Assembly: GCA_023425285.1 (NCBI GenBank)
Contig: JAFACY010000115.1
Span: forward strand, 1 to 12,515
Source of the DNA: Bacillota bacterium
Lineage (GTDB): Bacteria > Bacillota > Clostridia > Tissierellales > Sedimentibacteraceae
DNA length: 12,515 nucleotides
Direction of reading: 5' to 3'
Below the pieces are notes generated by a model. That model did no database searches, was not told where the DNA came from, and was given only the letters and a program-made list of their open reading frames with translations. Positions 6,523-12,515 of the stretch are shown here, in pieces; position 1 is the first letter of the stretch; every line of letters begins with the position of its first letter. Made by a program: the position numbers and the translations under genes.

Positions 6523-8700
6523 ATGATAAGAAAAACAGAGCTGTTAGCTCCTGCAGGAAGCATCGAATCCTTTTATGCTGCCGTAAACAGCGGTGCGGAT
6601 TCAGTCTACCTTGGAGGAAAGCTATTTAACGCAAGACAAAATTCTCAGAATTTCGATGATGAGCAAATGAAGCATGTTATAAAATATGCTCACAATAAAA
6701 ATGTAAGGGTGTATGTTACCTTAAACATAGTATTAAAGGATACCGAAATCTTTGATGCATTAAAGTATGCCGCATTTTTGTATGAAAATGATGTGGATGC
6801 GGTAATTGTCCAGGATTTGGGTCTTTTATATCTGTTAAAGAAGCATATACCACAGTTGCCTGTCAACATAAGCACTCAGGGAGCTGTTTATGATGAATAT
6901 GGTGTAAAATTCTTTGGACAATACAATGTACAAAAGGTTATTCTGGCAAGAGAAATGTCACTGGCTCAATTGAGAGAAACCGTTAAAAATACTGATACAG
7001 ATCTTGAGACCTTTATACATGGTGCTCTTTGCACGTGCTATTCAGGGCAATGCTACATGTCAAGCTTTTTGGGAGGCAGAAGCGGCAACAGAGGTAAATG
7101 CGCACAACCATGCCGTCTGAGCTACAGCTTTTATGACAAGGAAAAGGATGAATTGTCAGAGGAATTTAATGAGATACCCCTCCTCAGCTTAAAGGATTTT
7201 ATGGCTGGAGATACGGTGCGTGAGTTGATTGATGCAGGCATTTCCGCATTTAAAATCGAAGGGCGTATGAAGGGTCCCTTATATACATCCGAGGTGGTAA
7301 GATATTACAGACAGATAATTGACGATTATTACAATGGTATCCATACAGATACGGATCGCTTAAGAGAAAGAGCTGTGTCAACCTTCAGCAGAGGATATAC
7401 CAATTCATACCTTAAGCCTGATAAGGATGACGAGATGTTTGCACGAATCAGTTCGGGAGTCAAGGGAGAAAACATCGGTGAGATGGAAGAAGAAAATAAT
7501 GATATAGCTCATGAGTTTTCAGAATACAGAAGAAATCCATTAAATTTTAAAATAGAATTGAAAATCGGAGAAAAAGCGAGACTGTTCGCTTCGGACGGTA
7601 AAAATGAAGTGATAATCGAAAGTGAAGAGCCATGTGAAAGCAGCCTGAAAAATGCTGTGACGGAGGAAATTGTCAGAGAACAGTTAGGCAAGCTTGGCAA
7701 TACAATTTATGAGCTTCAGGATTTAACAATAGAAAATCAGGACAATGTCTTCATCAGAAAAAGCACATTGAATCAACTCCGAAGAGATGCAACAGAATTG
7801 CTTTATGAAAAAAGAGCAATAGTTTATAACAGACAACCTGTGTATTTTAACCGTAATGAAGTTTTTAAATTTGATGAAGCGAATAAAATTAACAAGTCAA
7901 AAATAAGTGTTAAAATAAACAGTGACGAGGACTTTGACTTAATAGATAAAAGCAAGGTTGACAGAATTTATGTGCCTCATAATCTGAACCTGGATTTAGT
8001 CAGAAAATCAGAAGTCAAGGAAAAATATCTGTTCATACCAAATATAGTTTCTGTGGCACAATACAATGAATTCAAGAAAAACATGAAATTATACGAAGAA
8101 ATATTTGACGGCGTATGTGTCAATAATGTTGGAACACTCTACTTTTTCAAACAAAACAGCAGCTTGAATATTCATTGCGGAGCATTTTTCAACATGATAA
8201 ATTCATTCTCAACAGAGCTTTTAAAGGAAAACGGAGCTGTGAGTGTGACATTTTCGGCAGAATCAAATATAAGAGATATGGAAAGTATAAATAAAAATGC
8301 TTCTGTAAAGACAGAGATAAAAGCGCATGAATATTTGCAGCTGATGGTTATGAAAAACTGTCCCATGTCTTTAATTAAAAAATGTAAAAATCTGCAGGAT
8401 TGCAGCACTTGTGAGCATAGAAACAAATATGCCTTAAAGGACAGAAAGGGTGTTTATTTTAATATAGAACGAGATAACAGACTGACACATATATACAACA
8501 GTGTACCTCTGTCTCTTTTGGGTAAGACGGAGGATTTTGTAAATCAGCATATTGATTATTTCATGGTTGATACAAAGTGGCTCGATGATGCAGAGGATAT
8601 AATTGATGCATTGTATTGTGAAATAAATGGTGTCAGAGTTCCGAATGTCTTAAAGGAAAATAACTATACCAGAGGCCACTATCTGAAGAACATACTATAG
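6523..8700 (+). CDS. Peptidase U32 family protein, RlhA-like (23S rRNA C2501 hydroxylation type)
   Basis: U32 proteins of this size with a C-terminal DUF3656-like region include E. coli RlhA (YdcP), which makes 5-hydroxycytidine at 23S rRNA C2501. The shorter TrhP branch hydroxylates tRNA U34. Despite the family name, peptidase activity is doubtful. This protein has 725 residues: ELLAPAG (6-12), a barrel-type N-terminal half, and the signature HGALCTCYSGQCYMSS through GKCAQPC with C170, C172, C177, C193 and C197. It then has FKIEGRMKGP (243-252) and a second Cys set (C613, C621, C627, C630) followed by LKDRKG. The cysteines fit an Fe-S enzyme, although which ones bind a cluster is inference. 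The ATG at 6523 follows AGGAGA by a normal distance. The earlier in-frame ATG at 6493 lies inside the terminator hairpin and is rejected. The mutS2 start is 8 nt after the stop. The RlhA subtype is likelier than TrhP because of length and the C-terminal extension. Confidence 0.88.
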   Translation: MIRKTELLAPAGSIESFYAAVNSGADSVYLGGKLFNARQNSQNFDDEQMKHVIKYAHNKNVRVYVTLNIVLKDTEIFDALKYAAFLYENDVDAVIVQDLGLLYLLKKHIPQLPVNISTQGAVYDEYGVKFFGQYNVQKVILAREMSLAQLRETVKNTDTDLETFIHGALCTCYSGQCYMSSFLGGRSGNRGKCAQPCRLSYSFYDKEKDELSEEFNEIPLLSLKDFMAGDTVRELIDAGISAFKIEGRMKGPLYTSEVVRYYRQIIDDYYNGIHTDTDRLRERAVSTFSRGYTNSYLKPDKDDEMFARISSGVKGENIGEMEEENNDIAHEFSEYRRNPLNFKIELKIGEKARLFASDGKNEVIIESEEPCESSLKNAVTEEIVREQLGKLGNTIYELQDLTIENQDNVFIRKSTLNQLRRDATELLYEKRAIVYNRQPVYFNRNEVFKFDEANKINKSKISVKINSDEDFDLIDKSKVDRIYVPHNLNLDLVRKSEVKEKYLFIPNIVSVAQYNEFKKNMKLYEEIFDGVCVNNVGTLYFFKQNSSLNIHCGAFFNMINSFSTELLKENGAVSVTFSAESNIRDMESINKNASVKTEIKAHEYLQLMVMKNCPMSLIKKCKNLQDCSTCEHRNKYALKDRKGVYFNIERDNRLTHIYNSVPLSLLGKTEDFVNQHIDYFMVDTKWLDDAEDIIDALYCEINGVRVPNVLKENNYTRGHYLKNIL

Positions 8701-8708
8701 AGGTAATT

Positions 8709-11087
8709 ATGAAAAATAAATCAAAATCGGTTTTGGAGTTTGATAAGATTATAGAAAGGCTTGCGGATTTTGCCGAAACTTCCTTGGGAAAAGAGGAGGT
8801 CAGAAAGCTTGATACATCATCAGATTTGGATGGTGTTAAATTCAAGCAGAAGCAAACAGCAGAAGGTGTTTCTATAATTATAGAAAAGGGTGCCCCACCC
8901 TTAGGCGGCTTCACTCAGGTAAAGGAGTACGTAAAAAGAGGCTCTGTGGGAGGTATCATATCTCTCAGAGGTCTGTTAAACTGCGCCGATTCCTTAAGAG
9001 CTGCAAGGCTGGTGAAAAACTATGTCCTTCTTAATAACAAAGAAGAGGGAAGCTATGAAGTACTGGAAGATTTGTGTAATGGGATTTATACAAATAAGGA
9101 TATAGAAGAAAGAATATATAACATTATTATAAATGAAGAGGAAGTTGCGGATGATGCAAGTCCCGAATTAAAGCGTATAAGAAAAGAAATACAGATAAAA
9201 CAAAATTCAATCAAAAATAAAATCAACCAGATAGTCGGTTCCTCCACAATCCAGAAGTATCTGCAGGAAAATATTGTTACCATGAGGAATGACAGATACG
9301 TTATTCCTGTGCGCAAAGAATACAGAAGCATGGTGAAGGGAATTATACATGATCAGTCATCCACAGGCTCTACGCTGTTTATTGAGCCCATAGCAATTGT
9401 AGAAATGACCAATGAAATATCTGATCTGAAAATGGCAGAAAAAAAAGAAGTGGAAAGAATCCTTCTGGAATTAAGTGTAATGATCGGTGAAGTAGCAGAT
9501 GAGATGCTGACTAATCAGGATATACTGAAGGAGCTTGATTTCATATTTGCAAAAGGAAAATTTGCCATCAGCATAAATGCTGTTGAACCCAAGCTGAATG
9601 AGAGAGGATATATACGTATAAAAAAAGGAAGACATCCTTTAATAGATAAAAATGTCGTTGTTCCCATAGATGCATGGCTTGGTGATGAATTTACCACACT
9701 GATCATAACCGGTCCAAATACGGGAGGAAAGACTGTCTCATTAAAAACTCTGGGATTGTTTTCTCTCATGGGTATGGCAGGACTTCATCTGCCTGCCGAA
9801 TACGGTACGGAGATATCAATTTTCAGTGCAGTATACGCTGACATAGGTGATGAGCAGAGCATTGAACAAAGCTTAAGTACATTTTCATCTCACATGACCA
9901 ACATTGTAAAAATAATGAAGGAAGTCGATGAAAAATCCTTTGTGTTGTTCGACGAATTAGGAGCGGGAACAGACCCCACAGAGGGAGCGGCTCTTGCTAT
10001 TGCCATACTTGATACCCTGCATGAAAGGAAAATTGTAACAGCGGCAACTACCCATTACAGTGAGCTGAAGCTTTATGCACTGACGACAGAGGGTGTAATC
10101 AACGGAAGCGTTGAATTTAATGTTGCAACATTGAGTCCAACCTACAAGCTTTCAATAGGTGTTCCCGGGAAATCCAATGCGTTCGAAATTTCAAGGAAGC
10201 TAGGATTAAATCAGGATATTATCGATAAAGCAAGAAGAACTATTGAAACTGACAAGGTTGAATTTGAAGATGCTTTGAAGCAGATAGAAGAAAACCGCAT
10301 ATATATTGAAGCAAAGAAAACGGAAATTGACAGATTAAATGAGGAAAGCCAGAAAAAACACTCAAGCTTTCTTGTCAAGGAAAGAAAAGCTCTTGAAAAA
10401 AGTGAGAAAATAGTTAACGAAGCAAACTATGAGGCGAGAAAAATAGTGGAAAGTGCTAAGAAGGAAACTGCGGAAATCATTAAGGAGCTGAGAAAGCTGA
10501 GCCTGGATTTGGATAAAGATAAGGTCCGAAGAGTTAATGAGCTGAGACAAAGCCTTACCGAAAAAACAAAGGAATTTGAAGAAAATCAATATAGTGACCA
10601 AATCTTTGAGGATGATAATTATGACGAAGAAACTCCTTTGTCAAACGGTGATGCAGTATTGGTAAGGAGCTTAAATCAGAAGGGTCACATAATATCTGAG
10701 GTTGACGGTTCTCAAAATATTATGGTTCAAATAGGCTTAATCAAGACAAAGGTTAAAAAATCTGATTTAATAAAAATCAAATCAGAGGATGAGAAAAAAC
10801 AAAAAACCAGTACCTCACGAATGGTAAAATTAAAAACATCCTCCATCAATCCGACCATTGATTTAAGAGGATTAAATTTAGACGAAGCCCTGCTTGAACT
10901 CGACAAATATCTGGATGATGCCTTTATGTCCAACTTAAATGAAGTCCAGGTAATTCACGGCAAGGGAACAGGTGTTTTAAGAGAGGGTGTAACCCAATTC
11001 CTGAAAAAACACAAGCACGTGAAAGAATCAAGACTCGGAAACTTCAACGAGGGCGGCGACGGTGTAACCGTTGTGACATTCAGGTAA
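8709..11087 (+). CDS. mutS2: MutS2, ATPase with Smr domain
   Basis: MutS2 is a homodimeric MutS-like ATPase. In Bacillus subtilis it splits collided ribosomes for quality control; in other bacteria it has been linked to suppression of homologous recombination. It lacks the MutS mismatch-recognition domain. The 792 residues have the family length. In order they hold the core/lever region (1-320) with a clamp, Walker A GPNTGGKT (335-342), Walker B FVLFDELGAGTDPTEG with D415/E416, and ATTHYSELK. A long coiled coil covers about 515-640, followed by a KOW-like segment near 640-690. The C-terminal Smr domain (715-792) has DLRG (D718-R720) and HGKGTG (H750). The ATG at 8709 follows AGAGGT, which overlaps the end of the U32 gene, so the two are co-transcribed. 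No terminator precedes the next promoter, so readthrough into the small RNA locus downstream is possible. Confidence 0.97.
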   Translation: MKNKSKSVLEFDKIIERLADFAETSLGKEEVRKLDTSSDLDGVKFKQKQTAEGVSIIIEKGAPPLGGFTQVKEYVKRGSVGGIISLRGLLNCADSLRAARLVKNYVLLNNKEEGSYEVLEDLCNGIYTNKDIEERIYNIIINEEEVADDASPELKRIRKEIQIKQNSIKNKINQIVGSSTIQKYLQENIVTMRNDRYVIPVRKEYRSMVKGIIHDQSSTGSTLFIEPIAIVEMTNEISDLKMAEKKEVERILLELSVMIGEVADEMLTNQDILKELDFIFAKGKFAISINAVEPKLNERGYIRIKKGRHPLIDKNVVVPIDAWLGDEFTTLIITGPNTGGKTVSLKTLGLFSLMGMAGLHLPAEYGTEISIFSAVYADIGDEQSIEQSLSTFSSHMTNIVKIMKEVDEKSFVLFDELGAGTDPTEGAALAIAILDTLHERKIVTAATTHYSELKLYALTTEGVINGSVEFNVATLSPTYKLSIGVPGKSNAFEISRKLGLNQDIIDKARRTIETDKVEFEDALKQIEENRIYIEAKKTEIDRLNEESQKKHSSFLVKERKALEKSEKIVNEANYEARKIVESAKKETAEIIKELRKLSLDLDKDKVRRVNELRQSLTEKTKEFEENQYSDQIFEDDNYDEETPLSNGDAVLVRSLNQKGHIISEVDGSQNIMVQIGLIKTKVKKSDLIKIKSEDEKKQKTSTSRMVKLKTSSINPTIDLRGLNLDEALLELDKYLDDAFMSNLNEVQVIHGKGTGVLREGVTQFLKKHKHVKESRLGNFNEGGDGVTVVTFR

Positions 11088-11115
11088 AGATTTGTAGTAT
11101 ATCGATTTAAAATAA

Positions 11116-11144
11116 TTGTAATAAATGTAATATTATGGTATAAT
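11116..11144 (+). promoter_or_regulatory. Promoter of the holin-like toxin transcript
   Basis: TTGTAA (11116-11121), a 17-bp spacer and a perfect TATAAT (11139-11144) preceded by TGG, an extended -10. The start point should be near 11151, at AAAGGAATTGCC. The transcript would run about 225 nt to the terminator at 11329-11375. Confidence 0.8.
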
Positions 11145-11161
11145 TTGTTAAAGGAATTGCC

Positions 11162-11188
11162 ATGACGGATAGGCGGTTAGCTCCCTGA
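11162..11188 (+). CDS. Possible 8-codon leader peptide upstream of the toxin
   Basis: ATG at 11162 reads MTDRRLAP and stops at TGA 11186-11188, inside the loop of the ribosome-binding-site hairpin. AAAGGA (11150-11155) lies 6 nt before it. A ribosome ending here would melt the CTCCC arm and free the toxin ribosome binding site, a coupling logic like mok-hok. It has no homology support and the ATG is absent from the mirror copy, so it may be chance. Confidence 0.3.
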   Translation: MTDRRLAP

Positions 11189-11201
11189 AAAGGGAGGTGG
11201 T
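11181..11201 (+). promoter_or_regulatory. Leader hairpin that masks the toxin ribosome binding site
   Basis: CTCCC (11181-11185) pairs with GGGAG (11192-11196) around loop TGAAAA. The right arm is part of GGGAGGTGG, an unusually strong ribosome binding site 7 nt before the TTG start at 11205. The CTCCC arm is also part of the inverted repeat, so pairing with the downstream copy would compete with masking. Confidence 0.65.
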
Positions 11202-11204
11202 AAT

Positions 11205-11294
11205 TTGGTAACTTATGATGCTCTAATGTGTATATTCGCATTCGGAGCGCTGATAGTATCAATTATTGCCTTGTCTAAAGACAAGTTAAAATAG
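11205..11294 (+). CDS. Putative holin-like toxin, 29-residue membrane peptide
   Basis: The peptide begins MVTYDALMCIFAFGALIVSI when TTG is read as Met. It has one membrane segment (about residues 6-23) and a charged tail, SKDKLK. This is the look of the small 'putative holin-like toxin' peptides of Firmicutes (Hol_Tox type), which resemble type I toxins such as TxpA, BsrG and Fst; the short Y-x-A-L-M start and the lysine tail are typical. TTG is the only usable start: it sits 7 nt after GGAGG, and no ATG or GTG lies in frame upstream between the ribosome binding site and TTG. It is too short for usual gene finders. It has its own promoter, a masked ribosome binding site and a convergent antisense promoter. 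Expected action is at the inner membrane, held off by antisense RNA. Toxicity is inferred, not shown. Confidence 0.8.
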   Translation: MVTYDALMCIFAFGALIVSIIALSKDKLK

Positions 11295-11326
11295 TTTTTT
11301 TATACATAAAAGGGAAACTGGAGTAT

Positions 11327-11419
11327 AAAAAAATCAACCGCCCAAAATAGTTCCCCAACTAAGCGGCTGATTTTTACTGACATTGGGAGCTGACCGTTTA
11401 TTCGGCAGTTCCTTTTATT
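11327..11419 (-). ncRNA. Predicted antisense RNA (type I antitoxin), about 93 nt
   Basis: A strong minus-strand promoter (11454-11426) points at the 3' end of the toxin gene. From a start near 11419 the RNA would carry a 5' hairpin (GGAACTGCCG, loop, CGGTCAGCTCC) and end at the bidirectional terminator, whose minus-strand side has seven Ts. It does not reach the toxin coding region, but overlaps the toxin mRNA 3' end by about 50 nt. By analogy with SR4/bsrG and RNA II/fst it would pair there and block translation or start decay. Both ends are predicted, not mapped. Confidence 0.7.
11329..11375. terminator. Bidirectional intrinsic terminator shared by toxin mRNA and antisense RNA
   Basis: Thirteen-base arms AAAAATCAACCGC (11329-11341) and GCGGCTGATTTTT (11363-11375) pair with a single A-C mismatch, giving a T-run on both strands. 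The 21-nt loop contains a second small stem TAGTT/AACTA around CCCC. On the antisense RNA the same apex displays GGGG, so the two loops are complementary and could kiss, as in par of pAD1. Confidence 0.85.
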
Positions 11420-11425
11420 AACAAT

Positions 11426-11454
11426 ATTTTATCACTTGATATTATAACGGTCAA
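11426..11454 (-). promoter_or_regulatory. Convergent antisense promoter
   Basis: On the minus strand: TTGACC (11454-11449), a 17-bp spacer, TAAAAT (11431-11426) preceded by TGA (extended -10). Five of six bases match in each box, making its boxes about as strong as those of the toxin promoter, or stronger at -35. That fits the need for excess antitoxin RNA. The remaining stretch 11455-11541 shows no gene; a weak TTGA/TCAA hairpin followed by Ts on the minus strand near 11480-11495 may end the next gene. Confidence 0.8.
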
Positions 11455-11541
11455 GTGTTAATGCGTATTTTTTATAAAAATTGAGATATTCAAATGATTA
11501 AAAAAGGATGAAGTTATTAATTCTGCCCTTTAGATTGCTTA

Positions 11542-12084
11542 CTATTCTACTATCTCAAACGTAAACACAACGGGGTTTACGATGTTTTCACTGAGAGGAG
11601 AAACATCAACTGATTTAATCTTCAACTTTATTCCCAATGCTTTTTGGTATTCGTACAAACGACCGCCTGCACATCTTTCAAAATATGTTTCAATTGAATC
11701 CGGAAATTGGAACATTCCTTTGGGGGCATGCTTGTAGTATCCATGGTTGCATGCAAAAGTGACTGTTATTGTATTATCATCATTCAAAACTCCGGTTCTT
11801 CCAAAGGTTTTTTTAAACAGCTCAAGTCTTTCGGAAAGAGGCTTGTCAGCATGTTCAAGTGCGAAGGCTTTGCGTTCTTTATCGTACCCGGTGCCATTGC
11901 AGCTTCCGTTTTGCGCGAATATACGGAAGCGCTGCTCCTTGGTGAGATGTTCTTCCATCGCCTTTAAAAATTTTTCTTCACATTCCTCTCTTTTATGCGT
12001 TTGAATAATGTGTTCAAACAAAGGCAATATGTCATCAGGAATTTCATTTTTAGGCATTTGCATAGTTTTCAGCATAGATTTCAT
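11542..12084 (-). CDS. Unrecognised 180-residue cytosolic protein with conserved-looking Cys/His
   Basis: I do not recognise the family. The protein is soluble, with no signal peptide or membrane segment. The N-terminal third is helical and charged (to about residue 58). A middle part has NGSCNGTGYDKERKAFA (C62) and VTFACNHGYYKH (C112, H114, H119). The C-terminal part is YFERCAGGRLYEYQKALG (C138) followed by two predicted strands ending FTFEIVE. C62, C112 and C138 with the two His could form a metal or Fe-S site. The C-terminal layout faintly recalls small ligand-sensing alpha/beta proteins of the V4R kind, but this is only an impression. The ATG at 12084 follows AAGGAGGA at good spacing; later Met codons at residues 4, 8 and 10 lack such a site. 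It lies 126 bp downstream of the ABC-F gene and has its own promoter. Confidence 0.85.
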   Translation of the reverse strand: MKSMLKTMQMPKNEIPDDILPLFEHIIQTHKREECEEKFLKAMEEHLTKEQRFRIFAQNGSCNGTGYDKERKAFALEHADKPLSERLELFKKTFGRTGVLNDDNTITVTFACNHGYYKHAPKGMFQFPDSIETYFERCAGGRLYEYQKALGIKLKIKSVDVSPLSENIVNPVVFTFEIVE

Positions 12085-12126
12085 AGATACTCCTCCTTAA
12101 AATTCGTCCGTTATTACAGTAAAATC

Positions 12127-12135
12127 AGTATATCA
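12127..12135 (-). promoter_or_regulatory. Extended -10 promoter of the 180-residue gene
   Basis: On the minus strand TGA then TATACT (12132-12127) forms an extended -10 element, five of six matching TATAAT. A TTGTAG lies upstream at a 20-bp spacing, too far to be a good -35. The start would be near 12120, about 36 nt before the ATG. Confidence 0.5.
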
Positions 12136-12210
12136 CACCCAATATTGCTTTTCTACAATTTAAATATGATATTAATTTAATCAGTTTATATTATTATTTC
12201 TGCTTTACTC

Positions 12211-12515
12211 CTACAGCTCAATAAACTGTGTGGCAATATTTTCGCTGAAGGTGAAATCATGCTCGACAAAAATCATTGTCGGTTCAAAGGTTTTAATGAG
12301 CTCTTCAATTTGAATTCTTGAATATACGTCTATAAAATTAAGAGGTTCATCCCATATATAAATGTGAGCACTTTGAGACAGGCTCTTGGATATCAATACC
12401 TTTTTTTTCTGCCCTTCGCTTAATTCTTCTAAGTTCTTTGAAAAATCCTCAGAATCCATATCCAATTTTGCAAGCAGTGTTCTGAAGATGCTTTCATTGA
12501 GGTTTTCGCTTTCGA
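12211..12515 (-). CDS. ABC-F ribosome protection protein, C-terminal 101 codons only
   Basis: ABC-F proteins are soluble twin-ATPase proteins that bind the ribosomal E site. The Lsa/Vga/CplR branch dislodges lincosamides, streptogramin A and pleuromutilins. The open frame runs to the right edge, so the N-terminal ATPase domain and the diagnostic interdomain linker are missing. Visible parts of the second ATPase domain are the signature LSEGQKKK, Walker B HIYIWDEPLN with catalytic Glu, D-loop FIDV, and switch His in FVEHD. The wording WDEPLNFIDV and FVEHD is typical of this resistance-type branch rather than housekeeping EttA/Uup. There is no membrane domain. The protein ends soon after the switch His (IATQFIEL), a short tail. 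No convincing terminator follows it in 12085-12210. The apparent start at 12465 is an internal TTG. The exact antibiotic range cannot be told from this fragment. Confidence 0.88.
   Translation of the reverse strand, partial: ESENLNESIFRTLLAKLDMDSEDFSKNLEELSEGQKKKVLISKSLSQSAHIYIWDEPLNFIDVYSRIQIEELIKTFEPTMIFVEHDFTFSENIATQFIEL

Larger units (their letters stand above)
11153..11412. repeat. Inverted repeat flanking the toxin gene, made of two mirror-image leaders
   Basis: GGAATTGCC (11153-11161) and CGGTTAGCTCCC (11174-11185) recur inverted as GGCAGTTCC (11404-11412) and GGGAGCTGACCG (11385-11396). Each pair has one difference, and in both cases it becomes a G-U pair in plus-strand RNA, so pairing is kept. 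The likeness extends toward the promoters: both transcripts would begin near TTGTTAA and AAAGGAA(T/C)TGCC. The right copy alone also folds as a hairpin (GGAGCTGaCCG, loop TTTATT, CGGCAGTTCC) followed by TTTT, so it may act as a second terminator on the plus strand or as a 5' hairpin of the antisense RNA. Confidence 0.8.

Noticed and set aside
11707..12004. Two plus-strand frames of 85-86 codons opposite the 180-residue gene
   Set aside because: No ribosome binding site and they overlap each other; the minus frame has promoter, ribosome binding site and protein-like composition.
1..12515. tRNA, rRNA, CRISPR, insertion sequence or known riboswitch
   Set aside because: No regular repeat-spacer array, no transposase motif, no tRNA cloverleaf and no riboswitch core were recognised by eye; a covariance-model scan would be the decisive test.

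Overview
The window looks like a chromosomal segment of a low-GC, anaerobic, fermentative Firmicute, most likely a member of the Clostridia. The basis is AT-rich DNA, strong GGAGG-type ribosome binding sites, a pyruvate phosphate dikinase that keeps Clostridium symbiosum residue numbering, the non-mevalonate isoprenoid enzyme Dxs, and the ZapA - U32 - MutS2 gene order that I recall from clostridial genomes. The species cannot be fixed from sequence alone. No rRNA, tRNA, CRISPR array, transposase or prophage gene was seen.

Layout. 1-2324 (minus) is ppdK, cut by the left edge. A divergent intergenic region (2325-2616) holds a 26-bp imperfect palindrome and a perfect-consensus sigma-A promoter facing dxs. 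dxs (2617-4479) is joined by an ATGA overlap to a class-I glutamine-amidotransferase-like peptidase C26 gene (4476-5198), which ends at a hairpin (about 5289-5320). Next come three housekeeping genes on the plus strand: a ZapA-domain protein with a very long coiled coil (5402-6481), an RlhA-like U32 protein (6523-8700) and mutS2 (8709-11087). An intrinsic terminator sits between the first two of these, just before the U32 ribosome binding site.

The most interesting part is 11088-11541, which a standard annotation would probably leave empty. It contains a 29-codon holin-like membrane peptide with a TTG start, its own extended -10 promoter, and a leader hairpin that hides the ribosome binding site. 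Downstream is a bidirectional terminator, then a strong convergent promoter on the minus strand that would make a roughly 93-nt antisense RNA. This is the architecture of a type I toxin-antitoxin locus. The two promoters and leaders form mirror-image copies of each other. The leader also holds a possible 8-codon upstream ORF ending in the hairpin loop.

The right end carries, on the minus strand, an unrecognised 180-residue protein with four Cys and nearby His (11542-12084) and the C-terminal 101 codons of an ABC-F ribosome-protection protein of the Lsa/Vga/CplR kind (12211-12515, cut by the right edge).

How they fit together. ppdK and dxs both work around pyruvate (PEP/pyruvate interconversion; pyruvate plus glyceraldehyde-3-phosphate to DXP). 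U32/RlhA (rRNA hydroxylation), MutS2 (splitting of collided ribosomes) and ABC-F (ribosome protection) all touch the ribosome, but only U32 and mutS2 are in one transcription unit here.
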